Notes: generated from the letters alone by a model not told the origin. Positions 6,880-14,060 are shown, counted from the stretch's first letter. The stretch: DNA of 16,525 bases from Betaproteobacteria bacterium (GCA_012274205.1 JAAOZY010000285.1:1-16525); one strand, 5' to 3'. Made by a program: numbers and translations.

Positions 6880-8157
6880 ATGGCATTGGCACTGACGACC
6901 CATCCGGAAGCACCGCAGCGCGCAGGCCGGTCGCAGCCGCGCCGGGTGCGCGCCGCGCTGTTTGCATTGGCGGGTTGCTGCGTGCTCAGCGCCTGTGGCG
7001 GCGGCGGCGGAGGCGGCAGCGGCAGCGGCAGCGCCACCGCCACCCCTCCCGCGTTTCTCGCGCAGGCGACGACTAGCCCAGCCGCAGCCTTGGGCGAAAA
7101 GATATTCCATGACGAAAGCCTCTCGGCCTCGGGAAAGCAGTCCTGCGCCAGTTGCCACGATCCCGAACACGCGCACGCGCAGTCGAACGATCTTGCGGTT
7201 CAATTGGGCGGCGCCAATCTCGACGTACCCGGTTTTCGCGCGACGCCGTCCTTGCGCTATCTGGGCCAGACGCCGGCCTTCGCCTTCGACGCCGACGGCA
7301 CGCCCACGGGCGGATTCAACCGGGACGGCCGCACCCAGACCCTGGCCGATCAGGCGCGGCGCCCCTTGCTGGCGCCGCATGAAATGGCCAATGCCAGCAA
7401 AGCCGACCTGCTTGAACGCCTGAAACGCGCGCCTTATGCGGAGGCGTTCCGGCAGGTGTTCGGCGCCGGTATTCTCGACAACGCGGACGATGCGTTCGAG
7501 CGCGTCGTGTTCGCGCTGCAGCAGTATGAGAAGGAAGATCCCGGCTTTCACCCATACGATTCGAAGTACGACCTGTTTCTGGCGGGACGGGTGCAACTGA
7601 CCGACGCCGAATTGCGCGGCCTGGCGCTGTTCAACAACCCGGCCAAGGGCAATTGCGCCGCCTGCCATCCCAGCGCCCGCAGCGCCGACGGTTCGCCGCC
7701 GCTGTTCACCGACTTCAGCTACGACAACCTCGGCGTGCCGCGCAATCCGGCCATCCCCGCGACGGCGGACGCGAGCTATTTCGACATGGGCCTGTGCGGC
7801 CCCGACCGCAGCGACCTCGCCAGCCGCGCCGATCGGTGCGGCGCGTTCAAGGTGCCGACGCTGCGCAACGTGGCGACGCGCAAGGTGCTTTTCCACAACG
7901 GCTACTTCAACAGCCTGCGCGACGCGCTCGGATTCTACGTGCGGCGCGATACCAATCCCGAAGAATGGTATCCGCTCGGGGCCGATGGCACGCCGCAAAA
8001 ATTCAACGATCTGCCCGCGGCATATCGCAGCAACGTCAATACCAGCGAAGCGCCGTACAACCGCCAGCCCGGCATGGCGCCGGCGCTGTCAGCCGCCGAA
8101 ATCGAGGACCTCATCCAGTTTCTCGGCAGCCTGAACGATGGCTACACAACGAATTGA
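6880..8157 (+). CDS. Di-haem cytochrome c peroxidase / MauG-family lipoprotein
   Basis: This 425-residue protein has two haem c attachment sites, C-A-S-C-H (89-93) and C-A-A-C-H (259-263), in the bacterial CcpA/MauG layout. It also shows P-H-E-M (166-169, a candidate distal Met region), T-D-F-S-Y-D-N-L-G-V-P (277-287), V-P-T-L-R-N-V (325-331) and F-H-N-G-Y (338-342). The N-terminus is a lipoprotein signal: a hydrophobic stretch (25-35) ending in L-S-A-C, with Cys39 as the lipidated residue. A Gly/Ser-rich tether (40-52) should hold the catalytic part away from the membrane. The family either reduces H2O2 with electrons from small donors or makes high-valent haem that oxidises proteins. The start has a weak ribosome site; a GTG at 6946 just before the hydrophobic core is an alternative. 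It begins 82 bp after hemP and is probably on the same transcript. Confidence 0.88.
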   Translation: MALALTTHPEAPQRAGRSQPRRVRAALFALAGCCVLSACGGGGGGGSGSGSATATPPAFLAQATTSPAAALGEKIFHDESLSASGKQSCASCHDPEHAHAQSNDLAVQLGGANLDVPGFRATPSLRYLGQTPAFAFDADGTPTGGFNRDGRTQTLADQARRPLLAPHEMANASKADLLERLKRAPYAEAFRQVFGAGILDNADDAFERVVFALQQYEKEDPGFHPYDSKYDLFLAGRVQLTDAELRGLALFNNPAKGNCAACHPSARSADGSPPLFTDFSYDNLGVPRNPAIPATADASYFDMGLCGPDRSDLASRADRCGAFKVPTLRNVATRKVLFHNGYFNSLRDALGFYVRRDTNPEEWYPLGADGTPQKFNDLPAAYRSNVNTSEAPYNRQPGMAPALSAAEIEDLIQFLGSLNDGYTTN

Positions 8158-8180
8158 AAACCCCGGAGAGAGCAATCACC

Positions 8181-9488
8181 ATGAACAAAACCATACTCGC
8201 CCGCGTCATCGTCGCCGCTTTTGTAGCCACACCTCTGACGGCATTCGCCGACGAGGCGGCGCTTCTGCAAAGGATCAACCAGCTCGCGGCCGAACTGGAA
8301 AAGGTCAAGGCGGAATTGCTCGCCACCCGGCAAAAAACCGACACCGTCGAAAAGCGCCAGCAGGCATTGGCCGCGACGGCGGCCGCTGCGCCCGCTGCTG
8401 CGCATGGCGCGCCAGCCGCGGGCATGGCGGTGGGGCCCCAGACCGTCGTCACCGGTTACGGCGAAGTCAACTACAACCGCCCGAGACGAGACGCGAGTCA
8501 GGCACAAGCAGACCTGCGCCGCGCGGTGATCGGGATCGAGCACCGCTTCGACGACAGGACCAGGCTGGTCACCGAGTTCGAGTGGGAACACGCCGTGACC
8601 TCGGCCACCGATGCGGGCGAGTCGGAAGTGGAACAGGCGTACATCGAGCGCGAATTCGGCAACGGCCTGCGCGCCAAGGCGGGACTGTTCCTGATTCCGG
8701 CGGGCCTGTTGAACACCAACCACGAACCGACCGCCTACTACGGCGTCGAGCGCAATTTCGTCGAAACCGCGATCATTCCCTCGACCTGGCGCGAAGCCGG
8801 CGTGGGATTGTCTTCGACCCTGGACAATGGGCTGAGCTGGGACCTGGGGCTGACCACTGGCTTCGACCTGGGCAAATGGGATGCCACCTCGCCCGAAGGC
8901 CGCGAGTCGCCGCTGGGGAGCATCCACCAGGAAGCGCAACTGGCCAAGTCACGCGACCTGAGCGTGCACGGCGCGCTCAACTGGCGCGGCGTTCCCGGTC
9001 TGCTGCTCGGCGGCTCCATCTTCAGCGGCAAGGCGGGCCAGGGCACGGCCGGTTTCGCAGCGCCGAATTCGCGCGTGACGGTCGGCGATCTGCATGCGCG
9101 CTATACGCCCGGAAAATGGGATCTGTCGGCGGTATACGCGCGCGGCGCAATCAGCAATACCGATGCGCTCAACCTCAGCTTCGTCGGCAAGCCCACGCCG
9201 GTTCCGTCCTCGTTCTCCGGCTGGTATGCGCAAGCTGCCTACAAGCTGTGGAAATCGGGCGACTACAGCCTGTCGCCGTTCGCACGCTACGAGCAGTACG
9301 ACACCGCGGCCAGCTATTCCGCAGTGCCCGCCGGACTGGCCGTGCCCACCGGCCCGAACGAAAAAGTGATGACCATGGGCGCCAGTTTCAGGCTGGGTGA
9401 AGGTGTGGTGCTGAAGGCGGACTACCAGAAATTCAAAGTCGACAATACGCGCGACCGGCTCAATCTCGGCCTCGGCTATTCGTTCTGA
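8181..9488 (+). CDS. OprO/OprP-like outer-membrane porin with N-terminal coiled coil
   Basis: The 435-residue product has a Sec signal peptide with cleavage expected after A-F-A (residue 23). A heptad-like Leu/Glu/Lys helix (about 26-62) could form a trimeric coiled coil in the periplasm, and an Ala/Pro linker leads to about 85. The rest alternates like beta strands, with Y-G-E-V-N-Y near 93-98, repeated aromatic girdle residues and a final Y-S-F with C-terminal Phe, the usual signal for outer-membrane barrel assembly. It resembles the phosphate-selective porin O/P family; the substrate cannot be read from sequence. A GGAGAG lies 10 bases before the ATG. The start is 23 bp after the peroxidase stop, so the two are likely co-transcribed. 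It may pass the iron-related or haem-related substrate of this operon. Confidence 0.82.
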   Translation: MNKTILARVIVAAFVATPLTAFADEAALLQRINQLAAELEKVKAELLATRQKTDTVEKRQQALAATAAAAPAAAHGAPAAGMAVGPQTVVTGYGEVNYNRPRRDASQAQADLRRAVIGIEHRFDDRTRLVTEFEWEHAVTSATDAGESEVEQAYIEREFGNGLRAKAGLFLIPAGLLNTNHEPTAYYGVERNFVETAIIPSTWREAGVGLSSTLDNGLSWDLGLTTGFDLGKWDATSPEGRESPLGSIHQEAQLAKSRDLSVHGALNWRGVPGLLLGGSIFSGKAGQGTAGFAAPNSRVTVGDLHARYTPGKWDLSAVYARGAISNTDALNLSFVGKPTPVPSSFSGWYAQAAYKLWKSGDYSLSPFARYEQYDTAASYSAVPAGLAVPTGPNEKVMTMGASFRLGEGVVLKADYQKFKVDNTRDRLNLGLGYSF

Positions 9489-9503
9489 ACTTTGGCGTCC
9501 AGC

Positions 9504-10043
9504 ATGAAACCCGCTTTTCAACTGACGGCGCTTGCGCTCACGGCCAGCGCGAGCAGCCTCGCATTCGCGACGCAATACCTGGGCGTGGAGCAGGCGCAGC
9601 ACCTCATGTTTCCCGATGCCACCGCGTTCAAGGACGACACCCTGCGCCTGTCGACCGAGCAGATGCGCGAGGTGGAGAAGCTCTCCGGACTGCCGGCGCG
9701 CTCAGTCGGCTGGCGCGTGTACGCCGCCTACCGCGGCGACGCGGCACTGGGCTATGTGGTGCTGGACGACGTGATCGGAAAATTCGAATTGATCTCCTAC
9801 GCGGTAGCGCTCAATCCCGACGCCAGCGTCAGGCAGATCGAAATCCTCGCTTACCGCGAAAGCCACGGTTTCGAAATCAGGAGCCCCGCATGGCGCAAAC
9901 AGTTTACCGGCAAGACCGCACAGTCCGGACTGGCTATCGGCGAGGGCATCGCCAACATCAGCGGCGCGACATTGTCGTGCACGCATGTCACCGACGGCGT
10001 GCGCCGCATCGCCGCCATCGCGCAGGTCGCGCTCAAACGATGA
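9504..10043 (+). CDS. Exported FMN-binding-domain protein, covalent flavin carrier
   Basis: This 179-residue protein has a Sec signal (hydrophobic 5-21, cleavage after A-F-A at 22). An FMN-binding domain of the NqrC/RnfG type follows and contains S-G-A-T-L-S at 153-158. In this family the Thr (156 here) is joined to FMN by a phosphoester bond made by ApbE. The usual Asp three residues before the Ser is Ala150 here. The fold preceding the motif includes L-G-Y-V-V-L-D-D-V (82-90) and V-R-Q-I-E-I-L-A-Y-R-E (109-119), typical strands. I use ATG 9504 over TTG 9492 because the signal peptide starts there. The stop overlaps the ApbE start as ATGA, so enzyme and likely substrate are translationally coupled. 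Probable role: periplasmic one-electron or two-electron carrier. Confidence 0.85.
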   Translation: MKPAFQLTALALTASASSLAFATQYLGVEQAQHLMFPDATAFKDDTLRLSTEQMREVEKLSGLPARSVGWRVYAAYRGDAALGYVVLDDVIGKFELISYAVALNPDASVRQIEILAYRESHGFEIRSPAWRKQFTGKTAQSGLAIGEGIANISGATLSCTHVTDGVRRIAAIAQVALKR

Positions 10044-10867
10044 TGCGCCGCGCACAGCCCTGGCTGGGCACCCTGGTCGAAATCACCATCGCCGATGCGC
10101 TGGCCGAGGCCGACCTGCGTTCCTGTTTCGACGCGGCCTACGGCAGAATCGCCGAAGTGCACCGCCTGATGAGCTTCCATGAACCGGCGAGCGACGTCTC
10201 GCGCATCAATCGCGCGGCTGCCGGGGAGCCGATCGAGGTCGATGCGCACACCTGCGAAGTGATTCGCTGCGCGCTGGAGATCGGCTGCGCCAGCGGCGGA
10301 ATCTTCGACGTGAGTTGCGCGCCCCGCCTGGTCGAATGGGGTTATCTGCCCGCGCCGGCAGGCGCCCGGCCTGTGCACGTCCCCGGCCGGCCGGTCCTGG
10401 CTTTGGAAGGCGGATGCCGCATCAGAAAAACCAGCGCTGCCTGGATCGATCTTGGCGGCATCGCAAAAGGATACGCTGTGGATCTGGCCATCGACGCATT
10501 GCGGCAATCGGGCGTGCGCTCAGGCTGCGTCAACGCCGGTGGCGACTTGCGCGCGTTCGGCGACCTCGACTATCCGGTCGCGATACGCCATCCGCGCAGA
10601 CCGCAGGCGGCCGCGGTGCATATGCGGCTGCGCCAATGTGCGCTGGCCACTTCCGGCACATATTTCTCGCGCAGGCGCATCAAAGCGCGGGCATGCAGCG
10701 CACTCATCGACGGCGCAAATGGCCGTCCGGTCACGGGCGCGTTCAGCGCCTCGGTGTTCGCTCCCAGTTGCATGCTCGCCGACGCCCTCAGCAAAGTCGT
10801 GATGGCGAGCGCCGATGCGCGGCATCCCGCATTGAAGCAGTTCGGCGCCAGCGCCCTGGTGGTATGA
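10040..10867 (+). CDS. apbE: FAD:protein FMN transferase (ApbE family)
   Basis: The enzyme takes FMN from FAD and attaches it to Thr/Ser in an S-G-A-T motif, using Mg2+. The 275-residue product shows M-S-F-H-E-P-x-S-D-V-S-R-I-N (44-57), G-G-I-F-D-V-S (86-92), D-L-G-G-I-A-K-G-Y-A-V-D (137-148), N-A-G-G-D-L (165-170), A-T-S-G-T-Y (203-208) and a late D-A-L-S-K segment (248-252) in the metal-binding region. All key blocks are present. The protein begins almost at the first conserved block (G-T-L-V-E-I, 10-15) with no signal peptide or lipobox, unlike most ApbE partners of exported flavoproteins. ATG 10040 and 10043 are both possible; the first overlaps the upstream stop as ATGA. The next gene's ATG begins immediately after this stop. 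Confidence 0.92.
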   Translation: MMRRAQPWLGTLVEITIADALAEADLRSCFDAAYGRIAEVHRLMSFHEPASDVSRINRAAAGEPIEVDAHTCEVIRCALEIGCASGGIFDVSCAPRLVEWGYLPAPAGARPVHVPGRPVLALEGGCRIRKTSAAWIDLGGIAKGYAVDLAIDALRQSGVRSGCVNAGGDLRAFGDLDYPVAIRHPRRPQAAAVHMRLRQCALATSGTYFSRRRIKARACSALIDGANGRPVTGAFSASVFAPSCMLADALSKVVMASADARHPALKQFGASALVV

Positions 10868-11338
10868 ATGACGCGCCATAGAAAAGCGAGCCTGCAACGC
10901 CATGTCAACGTGCGGCTCGAACGCTGGCACCGGCGCTGCATCTACGGCATCACCGCCTGGCTCACGGCAACCGGCCTGCTGTGGCTGCTTGCCCACTACC
11001 TGCTGCGGCCTGTGGGCGAATTCGGCGAAGGCGTCAATCCGCTCGAACCCTGGTCGATGAAACTGCACGGCGCAGGCGCCATGGTGGCGCTGTTCTTCAT
11101 CGGCAGCCTGATGAACAGCCACATGCGGCGCGCGCTCAAGGCGGGGCGCAATCTTGCTTCGGGCTGGTCGATGATCGCCCTGCTGTCGGCGTTGACGGCG
11201 AGCGGCTACGCGCTCTATTACGTCGCGAGCGAGCACAGCCGCCCGACCTGGTCCGCGGCCCATTGGATTATCGGCGTCGCATTGCCGCTGCTTTTGGTCC
11301 TGCATATCGCCTTGGGCAGGGCGTCGAAATCGGCGTAG
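10868..11338 (+). CDS. Four-helix membrane protein, candidate b-type cytochrome
   Basis: This 156-residue protein has four predicted membrane helices (about 25-46, 66-84, 98-119 and 129-149) with positively charged ends at 1-24, 86-94 and 151-155, placing both termini in the cytosol. Histidines fall at helix ends: 21, 85 and 146 on the cytosolic side, and 43, 67 and 132 on the periplasmic side. Such a pattern could bind haem b on each side, as in the DUF4405/cytochrome b561-like groups and PepSY-related membrane proteins; I cannot name the family firmly. The ATG follows the ApbE stop directly, with ATG and TGA packed together, so translation is likely coupled. A role as the membrane electron donor to the FMN-binding protein would fit. 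A GC-rich palindromic patch follows at 11360-11380, without a T-run. Confidence 0.75.
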   Translation: MTRHRKASLQRHVNVRLERWHRRCIYGITAWLTATGLLWLLAHYLLRPVGEFGEGVNPLEPWSMKLHGAGAMVALFFIGSLMNSHMRRALKAGRNLASGWSMIALLSALTASGYALYYVASEHSRPTWSAAHWIIGVALPLLLVLHIALGRASKSA

Positions 11339-11429
11339 AGGCCGCGGCCGCAGATGAATCCGGCCCGGCCGGGCTGCCGGCCCGCACGCCCAGCGCCGCA
11401 CCCACATCCCGCATTCCCCGCCCTCGCCG

Positions 11430-11441
11430 GGCGCAATATTG
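11430..11441. promoter_or_regulatory. Palindrome CGCAATATTGCG upstream of ugpB
   Basis: A perfect 12-base palindrome lies about 85 bp before ugpB, just upstream of a TAATAT word (11443-11448) that could be a -10. It may be a dimeric regulator site. No convincing Pho box was found in this 187-bp gap, which otherwise holds only the ribosome site and a GC-rich palindromic patch after the upstream operon. Confidence 0.35.
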
Positions 11442-11525
11442 CGGTAATATGACCAGAATCAACACAGTTGTAACAATGAGCGCCAATAATCTGCTCACGC
11501 ATCTTTGCTGAAAAAGGAGACCATT

Positions 11526-12848
11526 GTGAAAATCAAGAAACTTTCTCTCGCACTCGCTGTAGCCTTTGCCTTCGCCGCCGGCAGCGCCCAGGCCGCCACC
11601 GAGATCCAGTGGTGGCATTCGATGACCGGCGCACTCAACGATCGCGTCAACGACATTGCGAACGGGTTCAACGCAACTCAGTCCGACTATAAGGTGGTGC
11701 CGGTGTACAAGGGCGGATATGCCGAGTCGATGACCGCGGCGATCGCCGCGGTTCGCTCAGGCAAGGGCCCGGACATCCTGCAGGTATTCGAAGTCGGCAC
11801 CGCCACCATGATGGCGGGGAAAAAGGTGATCAAGCCGGTGTACGAGGTCATGGCGGAGGCGCACGAGAAGTTCGATCCCAAGTCCTACATGCCCGCGGTC
11901 ACCAGCTATTACAGCGACACCCAGGGCCGCATGCTGTCGATGCCGTTCAACAGCTCCACCCCGGTGTTCTATTACAACAAGGACGCGTTCAAGAAGGCCG
12001 GCCTGGATCCGAACAAGCCGCCCAAGACCTGGGACGAGGTCGAGGCGGACGCGGTCAAGCTCAAGGATTCCGGCGCGACCTGCGCGTTTACCACGGCCTG
12101 GCAATCCTGGGTGCAGCTGGAGACCATGAGCGCCTGGCATAACCAGGAGTTCGCCACCGAGCAGAACGGTTTCGGCGGCCTGGGCACCAAGCTCACGTTC
12201 AACACCGAAATGCTGGTGCGCCATATCGCCAAGCTTTCCTCCTGGGTCAAGTCCGGTCTGTTCACTTACGCCGGCCGCACGACCCAGCCCGAGGCCAAAT
12301 TCTACGGCGGCGACTGCGCCATGCTGACCACCTCGTCCGCGGCCTACGCCAACATCAAGAAGAATTCCAAGTTCCAATTCGGCATTTCGCAGCTGCCTTA
12401 TTACCCCGACGTAAAGGGCGCACCGCAGAATACGATCATCGGCGGCGCCAGCCTGTGGGTGATGGGGGGCAAGAAGCCGGCGGAATACAAAGGCGTGGCG
12501 AAATTCTTTACTTACATGTCCTCGCCGAAAGTCCAGGCGGAATGGCACCAGAAGACGGGCTATGTGCCGATCACCAAGGCGGCCTACGAATTGACCAAGA
12601 AGGAAGGCTTCTATGAAGCCAACCCCGGCACCGACGTCGCCATCCAGCAGCTGCTGCTGAAAAATCCGACCAAGGATTCCAAAGGCGTACGCTTGGGCAA
12701 TTTCGTCCAAATCCGCGACATCATCGACCAGGAACTCGAAGCGGTGTGGGCGCAGAAGAAGGGGCCGAAGCAGGCGCTGGACGATGCGGTCGAGCGCGGC
12801 AATGTCGAATTGCGCAAGTTCGAGCGCGCCAACAAGGGCGGGAAATAG
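11526..12848 (+). CDS. ugpB: sn-Glycerol-3-phosphate ABC transporter, periplasmic binding protein
   Basis: UgpB binds glycerol-3-phosphate and glycerophosphodiesters in the periplasm and delivers them to UgpAE. The 440-residue product has a Sec signal cleaved after A-Q-A (23). It matches the remembered E. coli protein closely in W-W-H-S-M (29-33), E-V-G-T-A-T-M-M, P-F-N-S-S-T-P-V, N-K-D-A-F-K-K-A-G-L-D-P, I-I-G-G-A-S-L-W-V-M, W-H-Q-K-T-G-Y-V-P-I-T-K-A-A-Y and R-L-G-N, and has nearly the same length. The start is GTG 11526, preceded by AAGGAG (11514-11519) at 6 bases. A TTG at 11505 would put the ribosome site inside the gene. It is the first gene of the ugp cluster and is followed by strong hairpins, as expected for a binding protein made in excess over its permease. 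Confidence 0.95.
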   Translation: MKIKKLSLALAVAFAFAAGSAQAATEIQWWHSMTGALNDRVNDIANGFNATQSDYKVVPVYKGGYAESMTAAIAAVRSGKGPDILQVFEVGTATMMAGKKVIKPVYEVMAEAHEKFDPKSYMPAVTSYYSDTQGRMLSMPFNSSTPVFYYNKDAFKKAGLDPNKPPKTWDEVEADAVKLKDSGATCAFTTAWQSWVQLETMSAWHNQEFATEQNGFGGLGTKLTFNTEMLVRHIAKLSSWVKSGLFTYAGRTTQPEAKFYGGDCAMLTTSSAAYANIKKNSKFQFGISQLPYYPDVKGAPQNTIIGGASLWVMGGKKPAEYKGVAKFFTYMSSPKVQAEWHQKTGYVPITKAAYELTKKEGFYEANPGTDVAIQQLLLKNPTKDSKGVRLGNFVQIRDIIDQELEAVWAQKKGPKQALDDAVERGNVELRKFERANKGGK

Positions 12849-12870
12849 TTCCGGCCGCGTGAACGTCTGA

Positions 12871-12894
12871 CAAGCGGCCCCGAGGGGCCGCTTG
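12871..12894 (+). other. GC-rich hairpin after ugpB
   Basis: CAAGCGGCCC and GGGCCGCTTG form a perfect 10-bp stem with a short CGAG loop, starting 23 bases after the ugpB stop. There is no T-run after it. It probably protects the ugpB 3' end or acts together with the next hairpin. Confidence 0.6.
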
Positions 12895-12905
12895 CGGGGT
12901 ATTGA

Positions 12906-12961
12906 AAAAGGGGGCCTGGATGGGAAAGGAAGGGTCCCATCCCTTCCTTCGGCCCCCTTTT
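12906..12961 (+). terminator. Large terminator-like hairpin between ugpB and ugpA
   Basis: The outer arms, AAAAGGGGGCC (12906-12916) and GGCCCCCTTTT (12951-12961), pair over 11 bp. An inner stem AAGGAAGGG (12926-12934) with CCCTTCCTT (12941-12949) closes a six-base loop. The right arm ends in four T and the left begins with A, so it could act in both directions. It should end or reduce transcription after ugpB. Confidence 0.65.
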
Positions 12962-12999
12962 AAATCCCCCAAGTCAGGGCAATTGAAATTCGCTTCCCT

Positions 13000-13027
13000 T
13001 GGACAGAGGATAACAATGGTTTGTAAT
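13000..13027 (+). promoter_or_regulatory. Putative internal promoter for ugpA
   Basis: TGGACA (13000-13005) and TGTAAT (13022-13027), each matching consensus at five of six positions, are spaced 16 bases apart just past the hairpin. The predicted start is near 13034, leaving a 39-base leader before ugpA. An AAGCGCTT palindrome (13040-13047) falls just after the start and could be an operator. Confidence 0.5.
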
Positions 13028-13072
13028 CACTCGCGCGGGAAGCGCTTTTCAACAGCCCGTTAGCTAATCCGC

Positions 13073-13954
13073 ATGGAAAAACGCACACAGTTCCCGGTCA
13101 GCTGGCTGCCCTATGCGCTGGTGGCGCCGCAACTCGCCATCACCATCGTATTCTTCATCTGGCCCGCGGCGCAGGCGCTGTGGCAATCGCTGCTGGTGCA
13201 GGACGCGTTCGCCACGCACACGGAATTCGTCTGGTTCGAGAATTTCAAGGTGCTGTTCGCCGACGAAACCTATATCGAGTCGTTCCGGGTCACCGCGGTA
13301 TTCTCGTCGCTGGTCGCGTTTTTCGGTCTTTCCATATCGCTGGTCCTGGCCGCCTGCTGCGACCACGTGCTGCGCGGCGCCAAGGCCTACCAGACGCTGA
13401 TCATCTGGCCCTACGCGGTGGCACCGGCGATCGCCGCCGTGATCTGGTCCTTCATGTTCAACCCGACGGTCGGCATCCTCGCCCATGGCATGAAACTCCT
13501 CGGCTACGACTGGAATCACCTGCTCAACAGCGGCCAGGCCATGAGCCTGGTGGTGGTGTCGGCGCTGTTCAAGCTGATCCCCTACGACTTCCTGTTCTTC
13601 CTCGCGGGACTGCAATCGATTCCGAAGTCGCTGATCGAAGCCGCCGCGATCGACGGCGCCGGGCCGATCAAGCGCTTTGCGACCATCGCCTTTCCGCTGC
13701 TGTCTCCGACCTCGTTCTTCCTGCTGGTGGTCAACCTGGTGTACGCTTTTTTCGACACCTTCGCCATCATCGACGCGGCCACCGCGGGCGGCCCGTCCAG
13801 ATCGACCACGATCCTCGTATACAAGGTGTTCCACGACGGCTTCAAAGGCCTGGACCTGGGCGGCTCGGCGGCGCAGTCGGTGATCCTGATGATCATCGTG
13901 ATTTCGCTCACCGTGGTGCAGTTCCGCTTCATCGAGCGCAAGGTGCAGTATTAG
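13073..13954 (+). CDS. ugpA: sn-Glycerol-3-phosphate ABC transporter, permease UgpA
   Basis: UgpA forms half of the inner-membrane channel with UgpE. The 293-residue protein has six hydrophobic helices (first about 12-32, last about 268-285) and the cytoplasmic coupling loop E-A-A-A-I-D-G-A-G (189-197) that docks on UgpC. Length and the N-terminal W-L-P-Y-A-L-V-A-P-Q segment match E. coli UgpA. No clear ribosome site precedes the ATG; the conserved N-terminus supports this start. It lies 224 bp after ugpB, a gap filled by two hairpins and a promoter. Confidence 0.95.
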   Translation: MEKRTQFPVSWLPYALVAPQLAITIVFFIWPAAQALWQSLLVQDAFATHTEFVWFENFKVLFADETYIESFRVTAVFSSLVAFFGLSISLVLAACCDHVLRGAKAYQTLIIWPYAVAPAIAAVIWSFMFNPTVGILAHGMKLLGYDWNHLLNSGQAMSLVVVSALFKLIPYDFLFFLAGLQSIPKSLIEAAAIDGAGPIKRFATIAFPLLSPTSFFLLVVNLVYAFFDTFAIIDAATAGGPSRSTTILVYKVFHDGFKGLDLGGSAAQSVILMIIVISLTVVQFRFIERKVQY

Positions 13955-13963
13955 TGCGAATTA

Positions 13964-13991
13964 CCGGTGCAAAGCGCTTTTTTTGCACCGG
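13964..13991 (+). other. Inverted repeat between ugpA and ugpE
   Basis: CCGGTGCAAA (13964-13973) and TTTGCACCGG (13982-13991) make a perfect 10-bp stem with an 8-base loop, starting 10 bases after the ugpA stop. The loop region includes a second AAGCGCTTTT word (13972-13981). No T-run follows, so it is more likely an RNA-stability or operator element than a strict terminator. Confidence 0.55.
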
Positions 13992-14060
13992 ACCAATATA
14001 GAGGAGTTTGAGGGGAGACGCCCGAAGGTCTCGATCCCGCTCGACGGGAAAGTGCCCTTG

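Noticed and set aside
9492..9503. TTG start for the FMN-binding protein
   Set aside because: ATG 9504 begins directly at the signal peptide and is the stronger codon; neither start has a good ribosome site.
11360..11380. GC-rich palindrome as an intrinsic terminator of the haem/flavin operon
   Set aside because: GCCCGGCCGGGC (11363-11374) can pair but has no loop or T-run; termination here may be Rho-dependent, but the sequence does not show it.
11339..11525. Pho box for ugpB
   Set aside because: I looked for tandem CTGTCAT-like repeats 11 bases apart and found none that fit.
13008..13019. GGATAACAAT, resembling half of the E. coli lac operator
   Set aside because: Only one half-site is present, within the spacer of the putative ugpA promoter, and no lac genes are nearby; a chance match.
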